From: Streptomyces roseoviridis
Lineage (GTDB): Bacteria; Actinomycetota; Actinomycetes; Streptomycetales; Streptomycetaceae
Direction of reading: 5' to 3'
Assembly (NCBI RefSeq): GCF_039535235.1
Contig: NZ_BAAAWU010000001.1
Coordinates: 3,906,001-3,970,000, forward strand
Length of the DNA: 64,000 nucleotides
Position 1 is the stretch's first letter. Every line of letters starts with the position of its first letter. The translations under genes were made by a program, and so were the position numbers. Under the pieces are notes generated by a model. That model made no database searches. It was not told where the DNA came from and saw nothing but the letters and a program-made list of their open reading frames with translations. Below, piece after piece: positions 48,711-58,419 of the stretch.

Positions 48711-50975
48711 CTAGGCGGCCGGCTCAGGCTCCGGCGCCTCGGCCGGCTCCTCCGGGCCCGGGTCGGCCGGGGTCTTCACCGAGTCGAGCAGCAGCTGGGC
48801 CACGTCGACGACCTGGAGGCTCTCCTTCGCCTTGCCGTCGTTCTTCTTGCCGTTCACGGAGTCCGTGAGCATGACCAGGCAGAACGGGCAGGCGGTGGAG
48901 ACGATGTCCGGGTTGAGGGACAGGGCCTCGTCCACGCGCTCGGTGTTGATGCGCTTGCCGATCCGCTCCTCCATCCACATCCGGGCACCACCGGCGCCGC
49001 AGCAGAAGCCGCGCTCCTTGTGGCGGTGCATCTCCTGCTGGCGCAGGCCCGGGACGGCGGACATGATCTCGCGCGGCGGCGTGTAGACCTTGTTGTGCCG
49101 GCCCAGGTAGCAGGGGTCGTGGTAGGTGATGAGGCCGTCCACCGGGGTGACCGGGATCAGCTTGCCCTCGTCGATGAGGTGCTGGAGCAGCTGGGTGTGG
49201 TGGATGACCTCGTACTCGCCGCCGAGCTGCGGGTACTCGTTGGCGATGGTGTTGAAGCAGTGCGGGCAGGTGGAGACGATCTTCTTCGCCGACTTCGGCT
49301 TCTTCGTCGACTCGTCCTCGTCGTCCTCGCCGAACGCCATGTTCAGCATCGCGACGTTCTCCTGGCCGAGCTGCTGGAACAGCGGCTCGTTGCCCAGGCG
49401 GCGCGGGGAGTCACCCGTGCACTTCTCCTCGCCGCCCATGATCGCGAACTTGACGCCCGCGATGTGCAGCAGCTCGGCGAAGGCCTTGGTGGTCTTCTTG
49501 GCCCGGTCCTCCAGGGCGCCGGCGCAGCCGACCCAGTAGAGGTAGTCGACCTCGGTGAGGTCCTCGACGTCCTTGCCGACGATCGGGACCTCGAAGTCGA
49601 CCTCCTTGGTCCACTCGACGCGCTGCTTCTTGGCCAGGCCCCAGGGGTTGCCCTTCTTCTCCAGGTTCTTGAGCATGGTGCCCGCCTCGGACGGGAACGC
49701 CGACTCGATCATGACCTGGTAGCGGCGCATGTCGACGATGTGGTCGATGTGCTCGATGTCGACCGGGCACTGCTCGACGCAGGCGCCGCAGGTGGTGCAG
49801 GACCACAGGACGTCGGGGTCGATGACGCCGTTCTCCTCGACGGTGCCGATCAGCGGACGCTCGGCCTCCGCCAGCGCGGCCGCCGGGACGTCCTTCAGGG
49901 CCTCGGCGGACGCCTTCTCCTCGCCCTCCATGGTCTTGCCGCCGCCGGCGAGCAGGTACGGCGCCTTGGCGTGCGCGTGGTCGCGCAGCGACATGATCAG
50001 GAGCTTGGGGGAGAGCGGCTTGCCGGTGTTCCAGGCGGGGCACTGCGACTGGCAGCGGCCGCACTCGGTGCAGGTGGAGAAGTCGAGGAGGCCCTTCCAG
50101 GAGAACTGCTCCACCTGGGAGACGCCGTAGACGTCGTCCTCGCCCGGGTCCTCGAAGTCGATCGGCTTGCCGCCGGAGGTCATCGGCTGGAGCGCGCCGA
50201 GGGCGGTCTCGCCCGTGGCGTTGCGCTTGAACCAGATGTTCGGGAAGGCGAGGAAGCGGTGCCAGGCCACGCCCATGTTGGTGTTGAGCGAGACCGTGAT
50301 CATCCAGATCATGGTCGTGCTCAGCTTGATCATGGCGAAGAGGTAGACCAGGTTCTGCAGCGCGCCGACGCTCAGCCCCTTGAAGGCCAGGACCAGCGGG
50401 TACGAGGCGAAGTACGCGGCCTCGTAGTGCTCCACGTGGTGGATCGCGCCTTCCAGGCCGCGCAGGACGTAGATCGCCAGGCCGATGGTGAGGATGACGT
50501 ACTCGACGAAGTACGCCTGGCCGGCCTTGGAGCCGGCGAAGCGCGACTTGCGGCCGGCCCGGCGCGGGAGGCTGAGCAGCCGGATGACGATCAGCGCGGC
50601 GATGCCGAGCGTGGTCATCGCGCCGATGAACTCGATGTACAGCTCGTACGGCAGGAAGCCGCCGAGCAGCGGCAGCGTCCAGTCGGCCTGGAACAGCTGG
50701 CCGTACGCGGTGACGATCGTCGGCGGCAGGGTCAGGAAGCCGACGGCCACGAACCAGTGCGCGAAACCGACGATGCCCCACCGGTTCATCCGGGTGTGGC
50801 CGAGGAATTCCCGCACCAGGGTGACGCTGCGCTGGTACGGGTTGTCGGTGCGGGTGCCGGCGGGCACCGGCTGGCCGAGCTTGAAGTACCGGACGAACTG
50901 GCCGATGGCGCGGGCGAGCAGCGCAACGCCGACCACGGTCAGGGTCAGCGACACAATGATCGCGGCGAGTTGCAT
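48711..50975 (-). CDS. Membrane-bound Fe-S oxidoreductase (HdrD/GlpC-like)
   Basis: 754 residues. The N-terminal 250 residues hold about five membrane helices of a NarI-like cytochrome type, with His at AHWFVAVGF and HHVEHYEA. Two 4Fe-4S motifs follow, CTECGRCQSQCP and CTTCGACVEQCP. Two CCG domains are at the C-terminus: YWVGCAGALEDRA with EEKCTGD, and YHDPCYLGRHNKV with GFCCGAGGARMW. It resembles the actinobacterial reductase related to mycobacterial Rv0338c, thought to pass electrons from acyl-CoA dehydrogenation to the quinone pool. The electron partner is inferred, not seen. Confidence 0.95.
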   Translation of the reverse strand: MQLAAIIVSLTLTVVGVALLARAIGQFVRYFKLGQPVPAGTRTDNPYQRSVTLVREFLGHTRMNRWGIVGFAHWFVAVGFLTLPPTIVTAYGQLFQADWTLPLLGGFLPYELYIEFIGAMTTLGIAALIVIRLLSLPRRAGRKSRFAGSKAGQAYFVEYVILTIGLAIYVLRGLEGAIHHVEHYEAAYFASYPLVLAFKGLSVGALQNLVYLFAMIKLSTTMIWMITVSLNTNMGVAWHRFLAFPNIWFKRNATGETALGALQPMTSGGKPIDFEDPGEDDVYGVSQVEQFSWKGLLDFSTCTECGRCQSQCPAWNTGKPLSPKLLIMSLRDHAHAKAPYLLAGGGKTMEGEEKASAEALKDVPAAALAEAERPLIGTVEENGVIDPDVLWSCTTCGACVEQCPVDIEHIDHIVDMRRYQVMIESAFPSEAGTMLKNLEKKGNPWGLAKKQRVEWTKEVDFEVPIVGKDVEDLTEVDYLYWVGCAGALEDRAKKTTKAFAELLHIAGVKFAIMGGEEKCTGDSPRRLGNEPLFQQLGQENVAMLNMAFGEDDEDESTKKPKSAKKIVSTCPHCFNTIANEYPQLGGEYEVIHHTQLLQHLIDEGKLIPVTPVDGLITYHDPCYLGRHNKVYTPPREIMSAVPGLRQQEMHRHKERGFCCGAGGARMWMEERIGKRINTERVDEALSLNPDIVSTACPFCLVMLTDSVNGKKNDGKAKESLQVVDVAQLLLDSVKTPADPGPEEPAEAPEPEPAA

Positions 50976-50993
50976 GAGGGGCTCCTCGGGCGG

Positions 50994-51020
50994 GCCTACT
51001 AAGCTGGACGCCTACTAAGC
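50994..51020 (-). promoter_or_regulatory. Direct repeat upstream of the Fe-S oxidoreductase
   Basis: GCCTACTAAGC occurs at 50994-51004 and again at 51010-51020, 16 bp apart from start to start, within 50 bp of the start codon. The position suits an operator or an activator site. No regulator is encoded next to it. Confidence 0.55.
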
Positions 51021-51098
51021 GGTAACTTATTCAGTCCGTGCCGAGATTACCGGTGTGGGCGCCGCTCTTGTAGCGGAGCTCACGGTGATCTGTGTCGC

Positions 51099-51638
51099 TC
51101 AGGCAACCCTTGCCACCCGGCCTGCGTCGCCCGCACGTCCCGGTGTCCGGCCTGCCGTGCGGGTCGTCTGGCGACGTCGACGGACTGCTGGAAGCGTACG
51201 CGCCAGAACGGCCAGATCCATGCCGAGCCAGTGATGGTCCACATAGTGGAGGTCGAGCAGTTCCCGCTCCTCCCATGGCAGCTCCGAACGGCCGCTGATC
51301 TGCCACGGTCCGGTCATCCCGGGCCGCACCGAGAGCCGGCGCCGGCCCTCGCCGACGGACTCCCGGTGGCCGGGCGCCAGCGGGCACGGCCCCACGAGGG
51401 ACATCCGGCCCGCCACGACGTGCAGCAGCTGGGGCAGATGGGCCAGCGGGCTCTTGGTGCGGAAGGTCAGCAGGGTGAAGGTCCGCCCGCCCCGGCCCGC
51501 CACCGGACGGCGGCGGAGCACCCGGTGCGGGCCGCCGGGGCCGAGGGCGATCGACAGGGCCACGGCGGCGATCACCGGTGCGAGCAGGACGAGGAGGGCG
51601 AGGCCGCCCACGAGGTCCATCGCGCGCTTCGCCGTCAT
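51099..51638 (-). CDS. Shortened bacterial sugar transferase
   Basis: 179 residues from ATG 51638. The family pattern is visible: KRAMDLVGGLALLVLLAPV membrane helix, LLTFRTKSP, DMSLVGP-like GRMSLVGPCPLAPGH, and RPGMTGPWQISGRSELPWEERE. Typical proteins have about 30 more residues between the FRT motif and the LPQL segment, including the RRxSLDE part. Here that part is missing. Activity as an undecaprenyl-phosphate sugar transferase is therefore doubtful. It diverges from dnaK. Confidence 0.75.
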   Translation of the reverse strand: MTAKRAMDLVGGLALLVLLAPVIAAVALSIALGPGGPHRVLRRRPVAGRGGRTFTLLTFRTKSPLAHLPQLLHVVAGRMSLVGPCPLAPGHRESVGEGRRRLSVRPGMTGPWQISGRSELPWEERELLDLHYVDHHWLGMDLAVLARTLPAVRRRRQTTRTAGRTPGRAGDAGRVARVA

Positions 51639-51755
51639 GCGCTCACACCCTCCGGCGAGAATCATGGGATATGTCCGACTCCTGCCCGACCCTCTCACGG
51701 CGCGCCCGCCGACTGCCGCAGCGACGCGCCCTTTGAGCGGGGCGGATGGCGAAGA

Positions 51756-51776
51756 GTTGAGTCCTGTCGACTCAGG
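51756..51776 (+). promoter_or_regulatory. HAIR-like element, distal
   Basis: GTTGAGT-N7-ACTCAGG fits the HspR-associated inverted repeat (CTTGAGT-N7-ACTCAAG) with changes only at the outer ends. It lies about 75 bp before dnaK. Confidence 0.7.
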
Positions 51777-51807
51777 TCCTTTGACTCTCGCCCGGCCCTG
51801 GTGCATC

Positions 51808-51828
51808 CTTGAGTCAGTTCCACTCAAG
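51808..51828 (+). promoter_or_regulatory. HAIR element, proximal to dnaK
   Basis: CTTGAGT-CAGTTCC-ACTCAAG is a perfect HspR-associated inverted repeat. TTGACT at 51781-51786 upstream may be the -35 of the dnaK promoter. Confidence 0.92.
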
Positions 51829-51850
51829 TCGGTCAGCTGGAGGAATCGAA

Positions 51851-53694
<1,844 letters not shown>

Positions 53695-53695
<1 letters not shown>

Positions 53696-54336
53696 TGTCG
53701 GAGGAGACCCCGGGTTTTGAGGAGAAGCCCGACGTCCCCGCCGACGGCACGCCCGAGGAGCCGCAGGCCGCCGACTCCGCCGACCAGGCGGAGGGGGCGG
53801 CCCCGGCCGGGGACGCTACGGACGTAGCCCTGCTGGCGCAGCTGGACCAGGCCCGCACCGCGCTCAACGAGCGCACCGCGGACCTCCAGCGGCTCCAGGC
53901 CGAGTACCAGAACTACCGCCGCCGCGTGGAGCGGGACCGGGTCACGGTCAAGGAGATCGCCGTCGCGAGCCTCCTGACCGAGCTCCTTCCCGTGCTCGAC
54001 GACATCGGCCGCGCCCGGGAGCACGGTGAGCTCGTGGGCGGCTTCAAGTCGGTCGCCGAGTCGCTGGAGACGGTCGTCGCCAAGATGGGCCTGCAGCAGT
54101 TCGGCAAGGAGGGCGAGCCCTTCGACCCGACCGTGCACGAGGCCCTGATGCACAGTTACGCGCCGGACGTCACCGAGACGACCTGCGTGGCGATCCTGCA
54201 GCCTGGGTACCGGATCGGCGAGCGGACCATCAGGCCCGCCCGGGTGGCCGTCGCCGAGCCGCAGCCGGGTGCGGCCCCGGCCGCCAAGGACGAGAAGAAG
54301 GCCGACGAGGAGAGCGGTGGCCCCGACGAGGGCTAG
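53695..54336 (+). CDS. grpE: Nucleotide exchange factor GrpE
   Basis: 213 residues. A disordered acidic N-terminus of about 45 residues precedes a long coiled coil (LDQARTALNERTADLQRLQAEYQNYRRRVERDR in parts). The four-helix and beta domains follow, with GEPFDPTVHEALMHSYAPDVT and LQPGYRIGERTIRPARV. It releases ADP from DnaK. The start codon overlaps the dnaK stop (TGATG), implying coupling. Confidence 0.98.
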
Positions 54337-54366
54337 CGCTGTGATCGTCCGAGAGGAGGGACGTCG

Positions 54367-55539
54367 ATGAGCACGAAGGACTTCGTCGAGAAGGACTACT
54401 ACAAGGTTCTCGGCGTCCCCAAGGACGCCACCGACGCGGAGATCAAGAAGGCGTACCGGAAGCTCGCCCGCGAGAACCACCCGGACGCCAACAAGAACGA
54501 CGCCGGCGCCGAGGCGCGCTTCAAGGAGATCTCCGAGGCGAACGACGTCCTCGGCGATCCCAAGAAGCGCAAGGAGTACGACGAGGCCCGCGCCCTGTTC
54601 GGCAACGGAGGCTTCCGGGCCGGCGGCCCGGGCGGGGGCTCGTTCAACTTCGACCTGGGCGACCTCTTCGGCGGTGCCCAGGGCCCCGGCGGGGCCGGCG
54701 GCTTCGGCGGCGGTCTCGGGGACGTCTTCGGCGGCCTGTTCAACCGGGGCGGCGGGGCCGGCACCCGTACGCAGCCGCGCCGCGGCCAGGACATCGAGTC
54801 CGAGGTGACGCTCAGCTTCACCGAGGCCATCGAGGGCGCGACCGTGCCGCTGCGGATGACCAGCCAGCAGCCCTGCAAGGCGTGTTCGGGCACCGGCGAC
54901 AAGAACGGCACGCCGCGGGTGTGCCCGACCTGCGTCGGCACCGGACAGGTCTCGCGCGGCAGCGGCGGCGGCTTCTCGCTGACCGACCCGTGCGTGGACT
55001 GCAAAGGGCGCGGCCTGATCGCCGAGACGCCCTGCGACATCTGCAAGGGCAGCGGGCGCGCCAAGTCCTCGCGCACCATGCAGGTCCGCATCCCCGCCGG
55101 TGTCTTCGACGGCCAGCGGATCCGGCTGCGCGGCAAGGGCGCCCCGGGCGAGCGCGGCGGGCCGAACGGCGACCTGTACGTGGTCGTGCACGTCGACGCC
55201 CACCCGGTGTTCGGCCGCAAGGACGACAACCTGACCGTCACGGTGCCCGTCACGTTCGACGAGGCGGCGCTGGGCGGCGAGATCAAGGTGCCGACCCTGG
55301 GCGGCCCGGCGGTCACCCTGAAGCTGCCCGCCGGGACTCCCAACGGCCGCACCATGCGCGCCCGGGGCAAGGGCGCGGTCCGCAAGGACGGCACGCGCGG
55401 CGACCTGCTGGTGACGGTGGAGGTCGCGGTGCCGAAGGAGCTGGACGACAAGGCCCGTGAGGCCCTGGAGACGTACCGCGAGGCCATGGCGGGCGAGGAC
55501 CCCAGGGCAGAGCTGTTCCAGGCCGCGAAGGGAGCTTGA
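54367..55539 (+). CDS. dnaJ: Co-chaperone DnaJ
   Basis: 390 residues. The J domain (8-75) contains HPD at 38-40. A Gly/Phe-rich stretch follows. Four zinc-finger repeats are CKACSGTG, CPTCVGTG, CVDCKGRG and CDICKGSG. The C-terminal substrate domains contain GAPGERGGPNGDLYVVVHV. It delivers clients to DnaK and stimulates its ATPase. It is the third gene of the operon, 30 bp after grpE. Confidence 0.99.
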   Translation: MSTKDFVEKDYYKVLGVPKDATDAEIKKAYRKLARENHPDANKNDAGAEARFKEISEANDVLGDPKKRKEYDEARALFGNGGFRAGGPGGGSFNFDLGDLFGGAQGPGGAGGFGGGLGDVFGGLFNRGGGAGTRTQPRRGQDIESEVTLSFTEAIEGATVPLRMTSQQPCKACSGTGDKNGTPRVCPTCVGTGQVSRGSGGGFSLTDPCVDCKGRGLIAETPCDICKGSGRAKSSRTMQVRIPAGVFDGQRIRLRGKGAPGERGGPNGDLYVVVHVDAHPVFGRKDDNLTVTVPVTFDEAALGGEIKVPTLGGPAVTLKLPAGTPNGRTMRARGKGAVRKDGTRGDLLVTVEVAVPKELDDKAREALETYREAMAGEDPRAELFQAAKGA

Positions 55540-55543
55540 GGAG

Positions 55544-55993
55544 ATGGACGGCCGTCGCCGTAACCCTTATGAACTGACCGACGAGACGCCGGTGTACGTC
55601 ATCTCGGTGGCGGCCCAGCTCTCCGGTCTGCACCCGCAGACGCTGCGTCAGTACGACCGTCTGGGCCTGGTGTCCCCGGACCGCACGGCGGGCCGCGGAC
55701 GCCGTTATTCGGCCCGTGACATCGAGCTGCTCCGTCAGGTGCAGCAGCTGTCGCAGGACGAGGGCATCAACCTGGCCGGCATCAAGCGCATCATCGAGCT
55801 GGAGAACCAGGTCGCGGCGCTGCAGCAGCGGGTGGCGGAGCTGTCGTCGGCGGTCGAGGGCGCGGCGGCGGCCATGCGCCAGCGCGAGGCCCAGGTGCAC
55901 GCCTCGTACCGCCGTGACCTGGTCCCGTACCAGGACGTGCAGCAGGCGAGCGCCCTCGTGGTGTGGCGGCCGGGTCACAAGCGCGGCGAGTAG
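55544..55993 (+). CDS. hspR: Heat-shock repressor HspR
   Basis: 149 residues from ATG 55544. The MerR-like DNA-binding domain reads YVISVAAQLSGLHPQTLRQYDRLGLVSP, then RRYSARDIELLRQVQQLSQDEGI. A coiled coil (ELENQVAALQQRVAELSSAVEG) follows. HspR binds HAIR sequences and uses DnaK as co-repressor in Streptomyces. It closes the dnaK operon, 4 bp after dnaJ. Candidate targets here are the elements at 51756, 51808 and 58872. Confidence 0.98.
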   Translation: MDGRRRNPYELTDETPVYVISVAAQLSGLHPQTLRQYDRLGLVSPDRTAGRGRRYSARDIELLRQVQQLSQDEGINLAGIKRIIELENQVAALQQRVAELSSAVEGAAAAMRQREAQVHASYRRDLVPYQDVQQASALVVWRPGHKRGE

Positions 55994-56026
55994 CCGTCGT
56001 TCTCCGACGCTCCTTCAGGTCTCCCG

Positions 56027-56056
56027 AAGGCCCCTTCCGTTCCGGCGGAGGGGGCC
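56027..56056. terminator. Terminator between hspR and the convergent operon
   Basis: AGGCCCCTTCCG pairs with CGGAGGGGGCCT across a short loop, with one mismatch. It lies about 35 bp after the hspR stop. Confidence 0.7.
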
Positions 56057-56091
56057 TCGTCGTGTCCTCGGGGGAAACGAGGACGTGTGCT

Positions 56092-56559
56092 TCAGGGGAT
56101 GAGCTCGCCCACGATGTCGGCGGCGGTCTGCCACCAGGGCTGGGCGCCGGTGCCGAAGGCGGCGGCGAGGGCGGTTCCGACGGCCCGGTCCCGCGGGGTG
56201 GCGTCGGGGGACCAGTCGGCGTCGACGCGGCCGTCGCCGGTGGACTCCAGGGTGCCCAGCGGCCGTCCGTCGCGGGTGAGCCGGCTCTCTCCGTAGGAGC
56301 AGGGCACGAGCCGGTAGCGGGCCTGGGAGACGACGGCGTCGACGCGGTAGGAGCGGCGGGAGAGGCGGCCCTTGGCGGGGCGCAGGCCGGCCGGTCGTCC
56401 GTCCACGGTGAGGGTGAGCAGGGCGGGGTCGCGGGTGCCGATGGGGGTGTGGTCGTCGGGGGCGGTGCCGGGGGTCCGCAGGAGTTCCACGGTGGGCATC
56501 CGGTGGCCGGTGACGCGCAGGGTGCCGGCGGGGCCGTCGAGGTCGATGTGGGCGTACAC
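56092..56559 (-). CDS. Hypothetical protein co-transcribed with the HTH regulator
   Basis: 155 residues from GTG 56559, 5 bp after the regulator gene. It is beta-rich: YAHIDLDGPAGTLRVTGHRMPTVELL, LLTLTVDGRPAGLRP, SYRVDAVVSQARYRLVPCSYGESRLTRDG in parts, and a C-terminal helix, AVGTALAAAFGTGAQPWWQTA. No family is recognised. The tight spacing implies it works with the regulator, or with the divergent DPGW peptide operon. Confidence 0.75.
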   Translation of the reverse strand: MYAHIDLDGPAGTLRVTGHRMPTVELLRTPGTAPDDHTPIGTRDPALLTLTVDGRPAGLRPAKGRLSRRSYRVDAVVSQARYRLVPCSYGESRLTRDGRPLGTLESTGDGRVDADWSPDATPRDRAVGTALAAAFGTGAQPWWQTAADIVGELIP

Positions 56560-56564
56560 GCTGG

Positions 56565-57545
56565 TCAGTTGTCCCGTTCGAGGATGCCGGAGCGGGCGAT
56601 GAGGTAGCCGAGCTGGGCGCGGCTGCCGCTGCCGAGGGCGGCGGCGAGCTTGGCGATGTGGGCGCGGCAGGTGCGGACGTTCATGCCGAGGCGGCGGGCG
56701 ATGGCCTCGTCGACGTGTCCCTCGACGAGGAGTTTGGCGATGGAGCGCTGGACGCCGCTGATGCCGCCCTGCGGCGGTTCGTAGGCGACGGGGGCGTCGA
56801 GGGGGGTGGCCTGGAGCCAGAACTGGTCGAAGACGCCGCCGAGATACTCGACGAGCCCCTGGTGGCGCAGTTCGAGCGCGATGGTGCGGTCGCGGCTCGC
56901 GGGCACGAAGGCGACCTTGCGGTCGACGATGATGAGCCGGTCGATGATCTCTTCGAGGGTGCGGACCTCCACCTCGGGCCCTATGCGTTCGAGGTAGGCC
57001 AGGGTGATGGGCTGGTGGCGCGCGGTGTGCTGGTAGAGGGTGCGCATCCTGATGCCCTTGCCGAGCAGGGGGCGGACCCGTCGGAGTGCTTCTCCGAAGG
57101 TGTGGGCGCTGCGGCCCTTTCCCGGTTGTACGGTGAGGAGTTCGGAGGTGCACTCGGCGACGGCGCGGTCCAGGCTGGCGTTGATGCGCTCCAGGCCCTC
57201 GAGGACCGTGATGGCGTGGGTCATCGAGGGGTCGCGGGCGCCGAGGGTCATGAACGGCTCGAACGCGTCGGAGAGGGTGAGGGTCAGGCGCCGGCGTTCC
57301 TGTATCTCCTTCTCTATGGGGAGCAGGAGCCGGGCGAGCGCGGCCGAAGGGGCGACCGGGCGGAGCCATTCGGCGTCGTCGGGGTCGGGACGCAGCAGGT
57401 CGAGGTCCATGAGGCAGGGGGCGGGCCCGATCTCGGAACGGGCGATGCGACCGGAGCGAAGGGCCTCGGTGTAGAGCCGGGTGCCCGCTTCGCACAGGTC
57501 TGCGTGCGTGTGAGAATGTCCCGGTTCGTCAGGTTCTATCCGCAT
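56565..57545 (-). CDS. HTH transcriptional regulator (LuxR-like C-terminus)
   Basis: 326 residues from ATG 57545, with GGGGGTG upstream. Residues 1-255 are a helical and mixed region of unknown ligand; it includes LERINASLDRAVAECTSELLTVQ and RRVRPLLGKGIRMRTLYQHTARH, a pattern seen in streptomycete regulators of the LuxR/TrmB-like type. The C-terminal part (about 262-322) is a LuxR-type helix-turn-helix: SIAKLLVEGHVDEAIARRLGMNVRTCRAHIAKLAAALG in segments. It diverges from the DPGW peptide operon and is its likely regulator. Confidence 0.88.
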   Translation of the reverse strand: MRIEPDEPGHSHTHADLCEAGTRLYTEALRSGRIARSEIGPAPCLMDLDLLRPDPDDAEWLRPVAPSAALARLLLPIEKEIQERRRLTLTLSDAFEPFMTLGARDPSMTHAITVLEGLERINASLDRAVAECTSELLTVQPGKGRSAHTFGEALRRVRPLLGKGIRMRTLYQHTARHQPITLAYLERIGPEVEVRTLEEIIDRLIIVDRKVAFVPASRDRTIALELRHQGLVEYLGGVFDQFWLQATPLDAPVAYEPPQGGISGVQRSIAKLLVEGHVDEAIARRLGMNVRTCRAHIAKLAAALGSGSRAQLGYLIARSGILERDN

Positions 57546-57564
57546 ACGTACACCCCCAGGCTTT

Positions 57565-57586
57565 TGCATTACAGGAACATGATGCA
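57565..57586. promoter_or_regulatory. Candidate operator between the regulator and peptide operon
   Basis: TGCAT (57565-57569) and ATGCA (57582-57586) form a short inverted repeat with a 12-bp spacer, 20 bp upstream of the regulator start. The arms are short, so this is weak. Confidence 0.35.
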
Positions 57587-57626
57587 TTGAGCGAGTGGTG
57601 GAAACGGGATGAGTGAGCCATCGTCG

Positions 57627-57655
57627 TGACTTGCGGGGGAGCAGGTTGTTACACA
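57627..57655 (+). promoter_or_regulatory. Promoter of the DPGW peptide operon
   Basis: TGACTT (57627-57632) and TACACA (57650-57655) are 17 bp apart. This would start a transcript about 15 nt before the ATG at 57679, leaving GTGAGG as the ribosome site. Confidence 0.5.
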
Positions 57656-57678
57656 CCTTCAAGTGAGGTTGCTCGGTC

Positions 57679-57900
57679 ATGTCCAAGAAGCTCATACGCA
57701 CCGTAGCCGGTGTCGCACTGATGGCTGCTGCCGCTGTGGGAGCGGTCACGGCAACCGAGGACCCGGGGTGGGGTTCGCAGACGAGGGTCGTGAACGCCGA
57801 CCCGGGCTGGGGACTGTCGCCGGTGCTCAACGGCGACCCGGGCTGGGGCGTGGCTCCCGCCGCGGCCTCCGATCCTGGATGGGAGTCCGAGGGGGCATGA
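57679..57900 (+). CDS. Secreted repeat peptide with four DPGW motifs
   Basis: 73 residues. A signal peptide (KKLIRTVAGVALMAAAAVGAV) occupies about 1-25. The remaining 48 residues carry four DPGW motifs starting at 28, 41, 53 and 65, the first three followed by Gly (DPGWG). Spacings are 13, 12 and 12 residues. Between them are short Ser/Val/Asn/Ala linkers. There is no Cys. The pattern could be a precursor of several short peptides or a small repetitive surface protein. The stop overlaps the next start (ATGA). I know no described family. Confidence 0.8.
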   Translation: MSKKLIRTVAGVALMAAAAVGAVTATEDPGWGSQTRVVNADPGWGLSPVLNGDPGWGVAPAAASDPGWESEGA

Positions 57901-58229
57901 CGGTTCCCGAAGATCCTCGTTTCCGACGCGAGATGGCGAGCGCCTACCGGTCCGGGTGGCACTTCATCGATCTCGTCACCGCGGTGCCGCGCCGTGGCGA
58001 GTCGTTGATGGTCACCCTCTTCGGGGAGCCGATCGTCGTCGTCCGCGAAGACGACGAGGACATTCGCGCCTACCGGTGTCTTCGCCGCCCGCGCGGCGCC
58101 CCGCAACCCGTCCGCTGTGCCATCCGGTACGGCATGATCTTCGTCAATCTCGACCAGCGCGACCACCAGCTGGTCGAACCCCAGCTGGTCGAATCCGAGA
58201 CCATCACCGCCACCCCCCGCAGTGCCTGA
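57897..58229 (+). CDS. Degenerate Rieske-like protein coupled to the repeat peptide
   Basis: 110 residues from ATG 57897. The order of elements resembles the start of a ring-hydroxylating Rieske oxygenase: WHFIDLVTAVPRRGESLMVTLFGEPIVVVRED, then a Cys in YRCLRRPRGAP where C-x-H would be, a second Cys in VRCAIRYGM where C-x-x-H would be, and IFVNLDQRDHQLVEP. Both Cys remain but both cluster His appear to be replaced or lost. The catalytic domain is absent. It may bind another ligand or act on the peptide. The assignment is by pattern only. Confidence 0.6.
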   Translation: MTVPEDPRFRREMASAYRSGWHFIDLVTAVPRRGESLMVTLFGEPIVVVREDDEDIRAYRCLRRPRGAPQPVRCAIRYGMIFVNLDQRDHQLVEPQLVESETITATPRSA

Positions 58230-58271
58230 ACGATTCCCCCGTCGTTGCAGATCGTTCAGGTGCTTCCCCCA

Positions 58272-58316
58272 CACAGCGGCGCCATCGCGGACCTGAAACG
58301 CGATGGCGCCGCTGTG
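58272..58316 (+). terminator. Terminator of the peptide operon
   Basis: Perfect 18-bp arms at 58272-58289 and 58299-58316 with a 9-nt loop, 42 bp after the stop. Confidence 0.9.
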
Positions 58317-58351
58317 CGTCGTCCGGGAGGACCTGGGGGTCCAGGAAGCTC

Positions 58352-58398
58352 CCGCAGGTCCGGAGGTCCCGCAGGTCCCGCAGGTCCCGCAGGTCCCT
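58352..58398. repeat. 9-bp tandem repeat
   Basis: About five units of CGCAGGTCC, one shortened, lie between the peptide operon terminator and the convergent oxidoreductase gene. Confidence 0.75.
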
Positions 58399-58419
58399 GA
58401 GCTCCGGGAGGCGTACGGA

